Shown: one piece after another, positions 33,462 through 44,720 of the stretch
Position numbering within the stretch: position 1 is the first letter of the stretch
Layout of the letters: the number at the start of each line of letters is the position of its first letter
Assembly (NCBI GenBank): GCA_036346255.1
Contig: CM070636.1
Span: forward strand, 31,317,539-31,381,538
Direction of reading: 5' to 3'
From: Ampelocalamus luodianensis
Lineage: Eukaryota; Streptophyta; Magnoliopsida; Poales; Poaceae
Length of the DNA: 64,000 nucleotides
The notes under the pieces: model-generated
Told to the model about the DNA's origin: nothing
Database searches by the model: none
What the model saw: only the letters and a program-made list of their open reading frames with translations
Translations under genes and position numbers: made by a program

Positions 33462-33771
33462 CATACCTATAGGCAATCAACTTGGTAAGCGACCTAGTAC
33501 TTCACATCATCTTCGTCTCCCGATAGAAAGAGGTAATCATTAACTATATTGGTATCTTATATACTATATATATATATATGAGCAACTATGAAGACAAAGG
33601 TACTTAGCAAACCCTCACTGTAAATGCAAGTATATAGATACAAGACTTCTAAAGGAGAGGTTGTATGCTTATTTTAATACAAAGCCTACGTGCGGTGCAG
33701 GATCCACTTCGTTTTGACTCGAAGATGATCACATTTTTTTTTCCCATGCAGCAAATTTTTTTGAATAGAAT
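33462..33771. other. Intergenic, no gene; short AT microsatellite
   Basis: Between the LTR end and the RNase H relic. Contains an (AT)n run at about 33565-33579 and a poly-T at 33733-33742. Nothing else recognised. Confidence 0.6.
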
Positions 33772-33986
33772 CCTGAGATTTGCATTGGGGCTGTCATCCG
33801 GGATGACAAAGGCAGCATGCTCCTGCTAGCTTTTGGCGGGTGATCTTCAATGGAACCGACGCTGAGGCCTGAGGAGATTGGAGCACTGGCATGAAAAAGA
33901 AGAACTAGCTTGTGGGAGGCCAAACTCGCTAGCATGCAATTCTCGAGTCTGATTGCACCTCGGTGGTTCATCTGCAACGATTCAGG
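33772..33986 (+). pseudogene. Plant RNase H-like (RVT_3 type) domain fragment, non-LTR retroelement relic
   Basis: Reads CIGAVIRDDKGSMLLLAFGG, then after a frameshift a segment like IFNGTDAEAEEIGALA, and, in another frame, ILESDCTSVVHLQRFR. The order G-A-V-x-R-D-x-x-G, an alanine-glutamate-rich helix, then ESDC is the signature of the RNase H-like domain found at the end of plant LINE ORF2 proteins and related stand-alone genes. Too short and too broken to be active. It lies 0.5 kb upstream of the GTPase start and might contribute promoter sequence. Confidence 0.65.
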
Positions 33987-34089
33987 TTTTCTTCTTTTTT
34001 CCTTTCGATGGTGCAACGATCCAAGTTAACAACTTGGCAGTTCAAGGTGCTCCGGCGATGGAAAGTTAGCTTCCGGAGTTCGCCGTCGA

Positions 34090-34504
34090 GAATGTGAGGA
34101 GACATAATCCAATGTCAGATCTCCACCGCTCCTATTCGATCCGACGACCTTAGCCCCTGCGGTTGCTTCAGCATCAGCACTGATGGCGACCAGGGTAGTG
34201 AGTCGTGCAATTAAGAAGCAAAAAGGAAAAAGAGCCAAGAGCAGCTAGCCGCAAGGAAGGAGGAGGCAGCCGACGGACCGACTCACCAGCCGCAAGATCG
34301 CAGATCCCGCGAGCCCCAGGAATCCCGCTTCCCCCCCAAGATTCGAGCCCCTCCTAGCCCCTCGGATCCTCCCCCACCCCTCCCCTCCGATGCGGCTAGG
34401 GCTGCGGGCGGGGACGTCGCCGCCTTCCGATCCGCCGGTCTAGCCGTCGACTCGCCGCTGCAGTTGTTTTTGCTGTTTGTGTGGGAGGTGAGGAGGAGGG
34501 GGAG
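34090..34504 (+). promoter_or_regulatory. Probable core promoter and 5' UTR of the LIP1-like gene
   Basis: GC-rich sequence in front of ATG 34505, with A/G-rich (AAGGAAGGAGGAGGCAGCC, 34252-34270) and C-rich (CCCCCACCCCTCCCC, 34371-34385) runs typical of grass 5' UTRs. No TATA box is obvious within 300 bp, so a TATA-less promoter is likely. The transcription start cannot be set from sequence. Confidence 0.45.
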
Positions 34505-37500
34505 ATGAGGTTCTGGAGGGACGGCAGCGCGAGCGGGAGCGGCCGGGACCTCAACGGCGGGCCGCCCTGCGGCCAGGTGCGCGTCCTCGTCGTCGGCGAC
34601 TCAGGTCAGCCAGTCCTGTCCGAAATGTCGCGCCCTTTCTTCTTGACTAGGATGTGTGTGAGATTTGTAGCATTAGTAAACAACGAGTTCTGGTTTGTAT
34701 TGATTGTTAGCAACATGTTTAGGGAGGATTAGAGATTTGACAAGCAAAACGCATGCTAGGAGGCTTGAGGGGCTAAATATGATAGCCAACCAAATAACCA
34801 ATCAAGAATTGGCACACTATTTTTTGGGAGCCAGTTAACTAACTTCTGTTTTTATCTGAACCGCGTAATTATATGTTGTCCATAAGGTTGCTTGTCCATA
34901 TATTCACCTCCAAATTGGCTTTGCAAAAACACATTTCTTGCCGATTCCAAACAGGATAATCATACCTTGTAACTGTTAATAAATATGGACAAATGACGCC
35001 TCCTTTTCTTGCTTAGAATTTGACTTATGTATTCTTGCACTACTCAATTTGATGCCATTTGATCTTTCCTAATATACAATCTGGTTTAGTTACAGCTCTA
35101 ACTTGTGAGCAATGTTAATGACTCTTAGATCATAACGGGGTAAACACCGCCAGGAGGATGGCTCGGCAGTGTCGGCGAGGATGGGAAGAGGGGCAGACTA
35201 AGATTTGGAATGACTTTTCTGTTTATTTCTTGCTTCCTTTGAATGGTGCGACTCCTCTCTTTATATAGATGATGTTAGCCCCTAACAATATGGAAACTAT
35301 CATATCTAATGCAACCAATCAACTAAGGATAAGATAATATCCATCATTCCTAATATGAAGATATGCATCTAATCATTCCTAATATTAAGATATGCATATA
35401 ACTATTCCTAATATAGAAGAAACAACTAATCTAATCTAATCGAATGTGTTTGGTGTACTGTTTACGTGCATAAACAACACACGTGAACAATAATTCTTGC
35501 CAATAACAATCTCCTTGCATGGTCGTAACACCCCCCTGGGCCCATGCCCATAACACTTCATCCCTCTTGGATAAGCAACTCGTCCTCGAGCTACTGTGGT
35601 GGTGGCCATGGTCGCAGCCCTAGACTGATGTTGACGCTTGCTGACAAGAACGCATGGGGCCTTAACATTACTCGTTATCGACAAAGATGTTGCCGACGAG
35701 GGCCGCCAGTATGGGGCATTCCTGTTCCCCCTTCCGCCACAAGATGCAATGGATGTGCGAGAGACATGATGACGTCGCAACCTACCAAATGTCACCCGTT
35801 GCACACTGCAACTCCAAAGGCACATCGTTGGCCGATCGTACCGTGAAGATCATGGTCGCCTCGGCAAATGACATGGCAAGTGACGCACATGCTACACTAA
35901 CACCACAGCTAGCTGCGACGGCTGTGGTAGCACTGCGACAAGCTCCGGCATAATTGTGATTGCCACGACAAGCGTTGGCAGTAGCGTGGCAGGTCGTGGC
36001 ACTACCGCGGCAGGGATCGACAGGATCTCAGTTGCCGTGGCGAACTTTGGCATTGTCGTGGCAGGCGCCGACAAGACCACGGTAGGCTTCGGTACCATGC
36101 TTGCAACTGTCGTGCAGTGTGGCATGGCAGTTGGGGCTGCGCTGAGCAAGCCATCGCTTGATATGGTAGCGACCGCCGTAGGGGCTGCGCCGAGCAAGCC
36201 ATCGCCCGGTGTGACGGTCGCCGGTTCTCCAGCCTTGGCCTTCTCCAAGCATGTGATCCGCTCGTCGTGGTTGTCAAGGCGGTAGTTGATGACGGCCAAT
36301 TGTGCACTGAGCGCCTCTAGTGTCTTGCTGATCATCTTCAGTTGCGCGATGATCTCATCGATTTTGGCGGGATCGACACCACCATTGCCTATGGATGAAG
36401 ATGCAACAGGTGGCTCTGATACCAAGTTGTTAGGACCCTTAGATCATAACAGGGTAAACACCGTCGGGAAGATGGCCAGTAGCGTCATGAGGATGGGAGA
36501 GGGGTAGACTAAGACTTGAAAGGACTTTTCTATTTCTTTCTTGCTTCTTTTGAATGGTGCAGCTCCTCTCTTTATATTGATGAGGTTAGCTCCTAACAAT
36601 ATGGAAACTATCATATCTAATGCAACCAATCCACTAAGGATAAGATAATATCCATACTTTCTAAATATGAAGATATGCATCTAATCATTCCTAATATGAA
36701 GATATGCATTTAATCATTCCTAATATAGAAGAAACAACTAATCTAATCTAATCGGACGTGTTCGGCGCACAGCATGAACAGTGCACATGTTCTTGCCCAG
36801 AACAGTCTCCTTGCATGGCCGTAGCTCCTCCTGGGCCCATGCCCATAACAGCAGCATATGGAATTTTGCCAAAATATAAGCTGTCTTCACTCTTCAGATT
36901 AAAATGCAATACTCGAAAAGGAAGATGGTGTGATGCCATATTGTCGAACTGTGTATTCGCCTATCTGTGTTTGTAACCTGAGATCATGAATCATATATGC
37001 ATGTGATGTCTTTACCAGCAGAATTCACATAATCACACACGATATATCTATGGGCTAGGAAAAAGTTTTGTGGGCAATGAATTGGATTTGCGTCATGAAC
37101 TATCAGGATTTTCTTTTTTGTACAGCTTGGATAATGTTTAGAGATAAGCTAAGGTCTGCGTTTGTGGAGTGCAGCCACTCCCTTTTTTAAATTATTAACC
37201 TTCCAGTGAATACAGCACCTCAATTTCCTGTCTCATTAAGCTTCTGATTTGTTTGTGTTTTTCTTTATAAGAATTTATGCCGTACCCATGATAACTGTTT
37301 CTTCAACCATTATAATGTTTTTATTGTTTCAGTCTTTTCTTCGTTTCAAAAAACAAAAGTTCCTGTCAATTGTCAAAAGATTCATTGGGGAGATATTCTT
37401 TCATACGCTTGAATCTCAACTTTGCGAGCCCAAGCTATTTTTTTTCAACTTGTCCTACACATCAGTCCAACTATTTTAAATTGCCGATAATGGTTCTGCT

Positions 37501-39896
37501 TGCTTATTCTCCTGCTAATAACATGCTGCACCAAAATATGAGTTGTCTACAAGAATTGACGAACTATATATACTAATGTTTATTGTCTGGGAAAAATTCT
37601 GCTGCATCCCTTATCATCAAATTACGCATCAAGTAACCGCACTAGATTTGATATGATTGTGGATAGGTATTAGTTGAAATGACCAATAAACTTTAGGATT
37701 CACATCTTGGAGCAACTTGCAGAGATGCTCAGATAATGTATTAGTTTACCTGCTGTTATTCAATTGCATGGGAAATGATTATTTTCCCTTTTTTTTCAGG
37801 TGTGGGGAAATCTTCATTGGTGCATCTCATTTTAAAAGGTTCAGCAATTGCTCGACCAGCCCAAACTATTGGATGCACAGTTGATGTTAAAGTAAGTAAT
37901 GGGTGCATTACTTGCCTTGTTTGTATTTTGAAATATATTCTCACACAAGGTTTCATTCATCATTTCAGCATATTACTTATGGAAGTCCAGGGAGTTCTTC
38001 TAATAGCATCAAGGGTGATGCTGAAAGGAACTTCTTTGTTGAGCTTTGGGATGTTTCGGGACATGAGCGCTACAAAGAGTGTCGATCACTTTTTTATTCG
38101 CAAATTAACGGTATGTGCTTTCTGTATCTTCTTCTTTACTAGCATACTAATCTTGTGCTGTCATCTTTGTAGCCATCATAAAGCTTGTTTCTTTAAAATT
38201 TTAGGTCTTTTTCTTCCCACTAGTCTTGTTTTGTAATCTGCATGGTGTTAACTTTTGAGGAAGACATGACTAGATTGGATGTATTGCACGAGCCCAAAGC
38301 GCATACATATAGAGTACAAGAGACACAACCCTAAACTACCACTACAATACCACACACTAGTGCACTACAACCCTTAACATATGGCACAATATCGATATGA
38401 TCATTTCAAATGTTAATTTCCTCTAGAATTGTATGATCTTCTATATTTGCTACTGCTTGTTGTTTAATTCTCTACTTGCACAACTTCATGAAATTATTTG
38501 ACTTAAGTTAATTCATGCTCTGTTTTTCCAGTTTATTCATCTTCTCAGCTAGGAAAATTTGTACATGTACACATAATTAAATGTTTTTTTTGTTTGCTTT
38601 TTTCACATTCTTAATTTGAAAAAAAGTTTCAATGCTTCTATTCTGTTGTGTCTGAATAATCTTGGATATGTAGTTCATGACTTCATGTCTTGGTTAGTAA
38701 GTAGATATTACAGATCCTGTATTCACCTTTTCCAAAATTATTCATCAGGTGTCATATTTGTTTACGACCTCTCTCAGAGGAAGACAAAGACAAATTTGAA
38801 CAAGTGGGCAGTGGAGGTTGCTGAATCTGGGACCTTTTCAGCTCCCCTTGGGTCTGGTGGTCCAGGAGGCCTTCCAGTTCCTTACCTAGTGATTGCTAAC
38901 AAAGTGGACATTGCTCCAAGAGATGGTAGAAGAGTTAGTAGTGGAAATCTTGTTGATGTTGCTCGTCAATGGGTTGAGAAGCAAGGTCTACTTCCATCCA
39001 GCGAAGAACTTCCACTCGCAGAAAGTTTCCCTGGCAATTCTGGTCTGCTCACGGTAAAGCATCTGTATTAACATGGCCCTGTTGACATCTTGCATTGCCG
39101 GCTATTCCATGTCTTACCCCTTGACTCAACTATAATATGGTGCTCCATAGGCAGTTTGACTAGTGGATAATAATGTTTACTCAATTGTTCTCTCTTTGTA
39201 TATATGCATTGAGGCTTTTAGGACTTTTGGAATGACATGTTGACCTTTGAATACAGTCTGCCAAAGAGGCAAGATATGACAAAGAAGCCTTGGTCAAGTT
39301 CTTCCGCATGGTTTGTGCAAAAGAATCATTGTCCATTTGATTAACAGGTCTTGTTATGCATTATTATTTGTTAATGCTGTTGAGGTGCATCTTTCAGTTG
39401 ATAAGGAGAAGGTATTTTTCGAATGAACTTCCTGCTCCTAGCCCATGGTCGCTCACTCCCAGAGATGATACCATTCTTCCTGTGGAAACTGTGAATGACG
39501 ATGACCTGTTCCAAAGGAAAAGGTGAGTCTCCTCTATTTGTTGCTGACAACATGCATGCGCACTTGATATATTGCACATCCTCTTTATAGTTCATTTGAA
39601 ATTCTTGATGCCAATTGAAAATATGAGGGAAACAAGAGCAATCATTTCATTATTAGTTACTTTAGCAGCATATTGTCGACACATTTATTTCTTAACCTTG
39701 TGCAGCTACGCGCCAGAGCTACAAATACAATGGGGTTACCCCATTGCCTGCAGCTAAACCTAACTCCACCCCCACTCTCTACCCGCAGCAGCCAATGTCT
39801 TCTTCCTCAGAGAACTACAGATATCACAGGTTCTCCTCATCGGCAATTCCTGATGCAAGCAGTGGTAGAACAAGCCGAGCAGACATCAATATATGA
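34505..39896 (+). CDS. LIP1: LIP1-type plant-specific Ras/Rab-like small GTPase, seven exons, 331 aa
   Basis: Coding exons: 34505-34604, 37800-37891, 37969-38110, 38749-39053, 39257-39310, 39398-39522, 39719-39896; introns are GT-AG and phases match. Motifs: P-loop GDSGVGKS (residues 31-38), TIGCTV, G3 box WDVSGHE (91-97, with His where Ras has Gln), NKVD (162-165). The C-terminus has ENYRYHRFSSSAIPDASSGR and ends in ADINI, without a prenylation CaaX box. Arabidopsis LIP1 (LIGHT INSENSITIVE PERIOD 1) is similar in length and sequence and tunes circadian period in light; that role is inferred here by family. ATG 34505 is chosen because MRFWRD matches the family start; a GTG-led extension upstream is not needed. 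Intron 1 is 3.2 kb and contains an antisense LTR element. All exons are free of stops. Confidence 0.93.
35113..35555 (-). repeat. 3' LTR (element sense) of the intronic element
   Basis: Direct repeat of 36428-36850 with a few small indels; contains three or four tandem ATTCCTAATAT(G)AAGATATGCAT units at about 35343-35415. Confidence 0.85.
35892..36425 (-). pseudogene. Gag-like ORF of the intronic element (177 aa)
   Basis: Open from the PBS region (MVSEPPVASSSIGNGGVDP). The first 65 residues contain KIDEIIAQLKMISKTLEALS then AQLAVINYRLDNHDERI, a heptad-like helix suggesting a coiled coil. The rest is a low-complexity alanine-proline-threonine repeat (GDGLLGAAPTA twice, TTMPKFA, VVPRPATLLP). 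There is no zinc knuckle or enzyme. Continuation after 35892 is in another frame (35825-35560). It starts in the PBS, as many non-autonomous plant elements do. Function unknown. Confidence 0.5.
36413..36424 (-). promoter_or_regulatory. Primer binding site of the intronic element
   Basis: Minus strand TGGTATCAGAGC, four bases inside the LTR end at 36428; complementary to initiator tRNA-Met. Confidence 0.85.
36428..36850 (-). repeat. 5' LTR (element sense) of the intronic element
   Basis: TGTTATGGGC start and CCTAACA end on the minus strand; pairs with 35113-35555. Confidence 0.85.
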
Positions 39897-40140
39897 TCTA
39901 TGTGCTGATATGCATTACCACCTGCAATGTGGAAAGCATGTGAATCCCAGTTTGTGTTATTGTGTTATCTGTCTTGTTTGCAACATGTGCTTGTTGTCAA
40001 GGTGCCGCTTTTTGATTGTCCATTTCTTTGGGACTACTAATGAGCGATTCTTTTGTATCTTCTATATTTGTTGGGTTGTATGATTGTAATGAAGATAACA
40101 CAGATGTTACATAAAATCAATAGAAGCATTTTAGGGCGAT
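39897..40140 (+). other. Probable 3' UTR of the LIP1-like gene
   Basis: AT-rich sequence after the TGA at 39894-39896, with TTGTAATGAAG and ATAAAATCAATAGAAG (about 40083-40125) as near-consensus polyadenylation signals. No canonical AATAAA. The end is approximate. Confidence 0.45.
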
Positions 40141-40899
40141 GTGTTGTGGTGTAATCTGAAATCATGTTCCGTGTGTAATGACAATTTTGAATCAGGCTGT
40201 GTTCCAACTCCCTGAAGTAATCTGGAAGTTAGACAAGGGAGACCTCTGGGACTAGAGCTGTGTTTCAGCATGCAATTTAAACAAAATTATCTGGATCCTT
40301 TTGAATGCCAAATGCATAATTTTGCCGTATTGAGAAATAGATTAATCAGAATGGGTCGATGACTGGGTAGTTTGGATAAAACCACACCCGTTTTCACCTG
40401 CATTTATCAAATCATGTTTACTCCCAGTATATCTGTTTGCCAATGCTGTGTTACATTGCTGTAATATTTTACACTTTTTTTGGGAGTAATCTATTCAGAA
40501 AACAACTTCAAAAGTTAGAAAGCTAACAAAGATCGGTGCGAGCCAGGTCAAATAAAACTGTATCCTTTCATTAATGAATACAAAATTACAAGAGCTCATT
40601 GCCAGCAGAAATGACATGGAGCCACATACACCATTGAGGTTGCTACCATGACACTGATCTAATCTTTGGCGCTTGTTGCTAGGTGAGGTTGTATCCTGAT
40701 GCTGAGAGATCTTCTCCTATTCACAATATGTAGCAAGGTTGACAAACCTTTTGCAAGGGGGTAGGGGTATCCGTGATTCCCACTAGACTAAAACTTCTCC
40801 TTTGGTACTAGGTCTCCAAACATCACCTTGGGCAATTCCCTCTTCGAACCATCGTCTTCGTTATGCGGCGAAGTGGAGCAGATGATGATGCAAGTTTGG
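40141..40899. other. Intergenic, no gene recognised
   Basis: Mixed AT-rich sequence. The minus strand of 40740-40860 gives LPKVMFGDLVPKEKF and may be a further scrap of the resistance-gene relic to the right, but this is weak. Confidence 0.4.
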
Positions 40900-41275
40900 T
40901 TATGTCTACCTTGATAGCTTCCCAATCCTACTTATGATTATGATCTTGCTTCCTCTGCCCATTTGTGTGGCTGATGAATAGAACTTTTGCCAATTCTCAT
41001 CGTCCATATCTGAATTAAATTCAACCACCACCAAAGTCCTCCCTGGAACAAAAGTTTCATGCTTCATTTTCCCAATGTTTTCTCCATCCAAGTGCAAGAC
41101 TGAAGAGAAGTGTGACCGGACTCTCATTGTTGCACACGTGAGCCACTAGAGTTTGCTTACCGACTGCCAATGATTGGGAGAACAGTCGGAGCGAAAGTAG
41201 GAAGATTAGCCTGCAGTAAGGTATTGAGGACTTGCTGCTCTTCTACTTGACGGTGCAAGGTCGAGGAGACCGACT
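40900..41275 (-). pseudogene. NB-ARC (NBS-LRR resistance protein) fragment
   Basis: The minus strand reads VLNTLLQANLPTFAPTVLPI, then a damaged P-loop (IIGS, frameshift, GKQTLVAHVCNNE), RSHFSSVLHLDGENI, the kinase-2 strand RTLVVVEFNSDMDDENWQKF and RNBS-B GRGSKIIIISRIGKLSR. This order and spacing is that of the nucleotide-binding domain of plant NLR immune receptors; the kinase-2 aspartate position reads VVVEF, as in some grass subfamilies. Two frameshifts in the P-loop area, no coiled-coil and no LRR nearby: a broken fragment. It converges on the LIP1-like gene. Probably moved or left behind by rearrangement. Confidence 0.75.
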
Positions 41276-41983
41276 AGAGGGGATGAACAGGCGGTTTTAA
41301 GATTATCTTTGGTCAAAACCAAGTTTTATATGTGAAAGCATAAATAAAATCGGTTTTGTACAATTAAAACCAAAATTATCTAGTCTCAACTATGTACACC
41401 AACAACATAAGTATATGTTAAGGTTTGCAATCCTAGGATGACAAGCAATCAAAAATCGTGCAAAGTAAATGAGCACATGAAGCAAACCACAATTGACACA
41501 CAATCTTTTTACCGTGGTATTTGGAGACTCGCTGATCTCTCCTAATCCATGTTGAGGTAAGTCCAAACGAATTGGATCAGCTCCACAAATTAAGACAACA
41601 CCCCGAATCCACTAGGGTTGCTCTTCCTCTACCGCGGAGATAGTGAACACCGAACCACTCACAATCAACCAGATCTTCTCACAAGTTTCTTTGCGAAGAT
41701 CACCAGCACAACTCCTACCGACTGTCTAGGAGACGACAACATTTAAGAGTAACAAGTCGAAGATACTCACTTAAATGAATTAAGTGCTGAAACTCGATGG
41801 ATACACAATCAACCACCAAGTGTAACACATGCACAAGGATTTATCTCTCCAAACTCACTATGTGCAACACATGCACATAAGAAATGAGAAGACTTGCTCT
41901 TAGATCAAGAAAATAAAACAATGCACCAATCTTTCACACCTTTCCCAATTAATTCAGAATTGCAACATGATTATTCTGTATAT
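41276..41983. other. Unassigned, TE-like, no coding frame
   Basis: No long ORF. The direct repeat CAACACATGCACA / TAACACATGCACA (about 41822-41880) and the general style suggest an old retroelement LTR or leader, but I cannot assign a family. Confidence 0.4.
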
Positions 41984-42707
41984 GGATAAGCTTGAAGAAA
42001 GGTGACCTTTATTCGGAACTGAATTCAATTTCATAAAGATAATAAAAAGGCATCCCCTAAGACTTCTACATTATAAACAGATTTGTTGGAAGAAGAGATG
42101 CACTGTTAGATGGGTCAAGTTTGGGATGAAAATACCAAAATTTTTCATTAAGTTGCTACAGAAAGCTACAAGAGAAATTCAATATCTCATCTAGTCCTAC
42201 AAGATGGGAGGACAATATTTGATCATGATGCAAAAGTGGCAGCACTTTGGCAATCTTTCAAAGGTAGAACGGGGATATCTCCACAGCCATCTATGCAATT
42301 TAATTTTTATGATCTACTGCCAATGGAGGAAGGACTACGACGTCTTGCCGAAAACTTTACAAAGCAGGAAATTGACGGGGCTATAAAATCTCAACCGGTT
42401 GACAAATCACTTGGGCCAGATGGATTTAATGGATTATTCATGAAGAGATGTTGGCATATTATAGCTCAGGATTTCTATGATCTGTGCCAAGCTTTTTTTG
42501 ATGAAGAATTAGACATAACAAGCATCAATGGATCATATATCACTCTTGTGCCTAAAGAGTCCTCCCTAGAAACGGTCAATGATTACAGGCAATTTCGCTT
42601 CTAAATTCATATTTGAAGCTCCTCAGAAAATTTCTAGCAAATAGACTTAAAGGAGTGATACTGCAACTAGTAAATCAAAACAAATATGGCTTTCTGAAAA
42701 GCAGAAC
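41984..42707 (+). pseudogene. LINE (L1-type) ORF2 reverse-transcriptase fragment
   Basis: Frames in order: CWKKRCTVRWVKFG near 42085-42125 (the typical segment upstream of RT), ALWQSFKGRTGISPQPSMQF (42237-42300), MEEGLRRLAENFTKQEIDGA, then SLGPDGFNGLFMKRCWHIIA (42400-42470), ITSINGSYITLVPKESS, VNDYR and, after a frameshift at about 42590, LLRKFLANRLKGVILQLVNQ and KYGFLKSRT (42615-42706). These are RT blocks 0-2 of plant L1-type LINEs. The catalytic FADD block is missing, because the gypsy LTR starts at 42708. No continuation is visible after that LTR ends. Confidence 0.85.
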
Positions 42708-43303
42708 CGTAACATCCCATTTTCAGTTTTGTAAAGGATTTCCAAAATTCAATTTGAATTCAAAAGTTCAACTCATTTTCTCTCCAAATTTCAAAATTTC
42801 AATCCCAACTCTCTCCTTGGGCTTGGCCCAGCCCACCCCGGCCCCTTTCCCCTGGCCCAACCCAGCCCCAAGCGCCGAGCCGTGCATAGGACGCACCCCT
42901 GGCAGCGCACGCGCGCTCTGGAGCACGCCGAGTGCGCGTCCCATCCCGGCTCCCCCACCCTCGCTGGCACGCCACCTACCAGCACCCGCGTGTCGCGCCG
43001 CCCGCATCAGTGTGTGCCAGAGCACGCCTCCGCGACTGCGCCCTCGCCCAGTCCCATCCCTTGGCTTTCCCCTCTCCCCGCCACCTACCCGCGCTCGGCT
43101 CCACCGCTCCCACACTGCGCTGCGCCCATGTGTCCCGAATCCCGTTGTCACAGTGCCACCTTCCTTGTCTCTCTCTCTCTCTCTCGTGCACCCGCCGTTC
43201 CTGCCAGTGCTACCATGCCCCTACCCTAGCGTCTCGCCTAGCGCCACCCTCGGGACCCCGTGCGGCCCTCACCTCGCCCAACGGCCATCTCCCCTCCCTG
43301 AGG

Positions 43304-43312
43304 CTATAAAAG
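43304..43312 (+). promoter_or_regulatory. TATA box of the family H LTR
   Basis: CTATAAAAG in a GC-rich stretch, about 600 bp into the LTR. Confidence 0.6.
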
Positions 43313-44089
43313 TTCCCACCACCTTCGCCCTATCCCCGATCGCCTCCCCACCGCTTCCCTTGCCCCTGAGAGCCACCAATCCTCTTTCTTCCTTATCTCC
43401 GGCCGAGTTGTCGCCCCCCGTCGCCATTCGAGCTTTGCTGCACCTCGATCCAATTGGATGCGCCAGGAGCTCCCCAAGGACATTCCAAAGACACCCCGAG
43501 CTTCTCCTAGCCTCTTCCTCCTCTTCGGCAAGCTCTCCGTGTTGCCTACCTCGCCGCCGCCTCGGTCACCGTCGCCAGTCACCCCCATCCCTCTCCGGTG
43601 TCCCTCTTTGCTCTGGTGAGTCCCCTGTGCCTTGTAGTTGCTCGTGTGCTCAAGTTCTAGCTTAAAACATCGCTAGGTCACCTCTATCGCCGTAGTCATA
43701 GCACCGCCACCACCAAACCTCGTCGCACCGCTGCTAGTGGCCACCTTGGCCCTCGCCGCTGGCACCATTACGTGTGCAAGGGTGCGGGGAACCTATTTTG
43801 AACAGCCCTGCCACCCCAAGGCCAAGCTCACGACGACGAGCACAGAGGGCAACGCCCTATGGCTCTCTATTTGTCAAAATAGATAGACAAGCACTGCATC
43901 GTCGTTTAATAACCAAATCACGGTCGTTTAGACAATGCAGAGATTAAAGCTGATTTAATTGCTATTTAGTTAGGGGGTGTTTCGAATGGCTGGGCTTTTC
44001 TGGTTTGGTGTTTGACTATCTGGCTTTTAGGTAAGCTGGCTGCAGCTTTCGAGATGAAAAATATCTGAAATATCTCTAAGGACAATAAT

Positions 44090-44720
44090 GGCTTGTTTGA
44101 TGCCATTTAATGCAATTAACAATATTTAACGACAACTAACGATAATTGACAATTATTAATGACGACTAATAAACATTTATTACAACAAATAATTATTAAA
44201 AATAATTATTGTAATGAATTTGACGACAACTAATAGTAGCTAACGACAAATGACAATAACTAATGACAAGTGACGATAACTAACGATATTTGACAACTAT
44301 GGTAGTTAATGACAAGTGATGATAACTAACGACATTTGACGACAACTAACAGTATTTAACGATAAATTGACCGCAATTAATGTAATTAACAACAATCAAC
44401 AATAAATAATTATTACGACAAACAATTATTACAGAAATAATTGCAATAAATATTTATTACAATAAACAATTATTACAGAAATAATTACAATAAATAATCA
44501 CAATAAACAATCATTACAGTGCACAATTCATACAACAAATAAATGATAAAATAAATAATTATTACAAAACATTATTACAGTGAATAATTAATAAAACAAA
44601 TTATTAAAAAACACTTGAATGGTGTATATCCTATCTCACAGTCCTATAAGATCATTTTTTATTCAGACTTCAATACATAAATAATTATTATAAATAATTA
44701 TTACATAAATAATTCATGCC
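44090..44720. repeat. AT-rich degenerate tandem array
   Basis: Runs of GACAACTAA(T/C)-like words (44100-44400) grade into AATAATTATTACA-like words (44395-44715). Diverged low-complexity array inside the Harbinger-like element. Confidence 0.7.

Larger units (their letters stand above)
35113..36850 (-). mobile_element. Non-autonomous LTR retrotransposon in intron 1 of the LIP1-like gene
   Basis: 1738 bp, inserted antisense to the host gene. LTRs at 35113-35555 (443 bp) and 36428-36850 (423 bp), both TGTTA...TAACA on the + strand. A PBS for initiator tRNA-Met (minus strand TGGTATCAGAGC, 36413-36424) lies beside the right LTR, and a purine-rich AAGAGGGATGAAG beside the left LTR, giving minus orientation. 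The internal 0.87 kb holds a gag-like frame only. LTRs differ at many sites, so the insertion is old. Flanks AGCAA and GCAGC do not give a clean target duplication. The host introns still splice by sequence. Confidence 0.85.

Noticed and set aside
34481..34732. GTG-led N-terminal extension of the GTPase and read-through of intron 1
   Set aside because: ATG 34505 gives the family-like start MRFWRD; the frame beyond 34604 is intronic, with a good donor at 34605.
39673..40083. 136-aa + strand frame over the last LIP1 exon
   Set aside because: It is in another frame; the frame ending at TGA 39894-39896 has the conserved C-terminus.
42613..43665. 350-aa open frame on the + strand
   Set aside because: It joins the tail of a LINE fragment to the C-rich promoter and leader of an LTR; composition (Pro, Ser, Leu) follows the GC content and no domain is visible.
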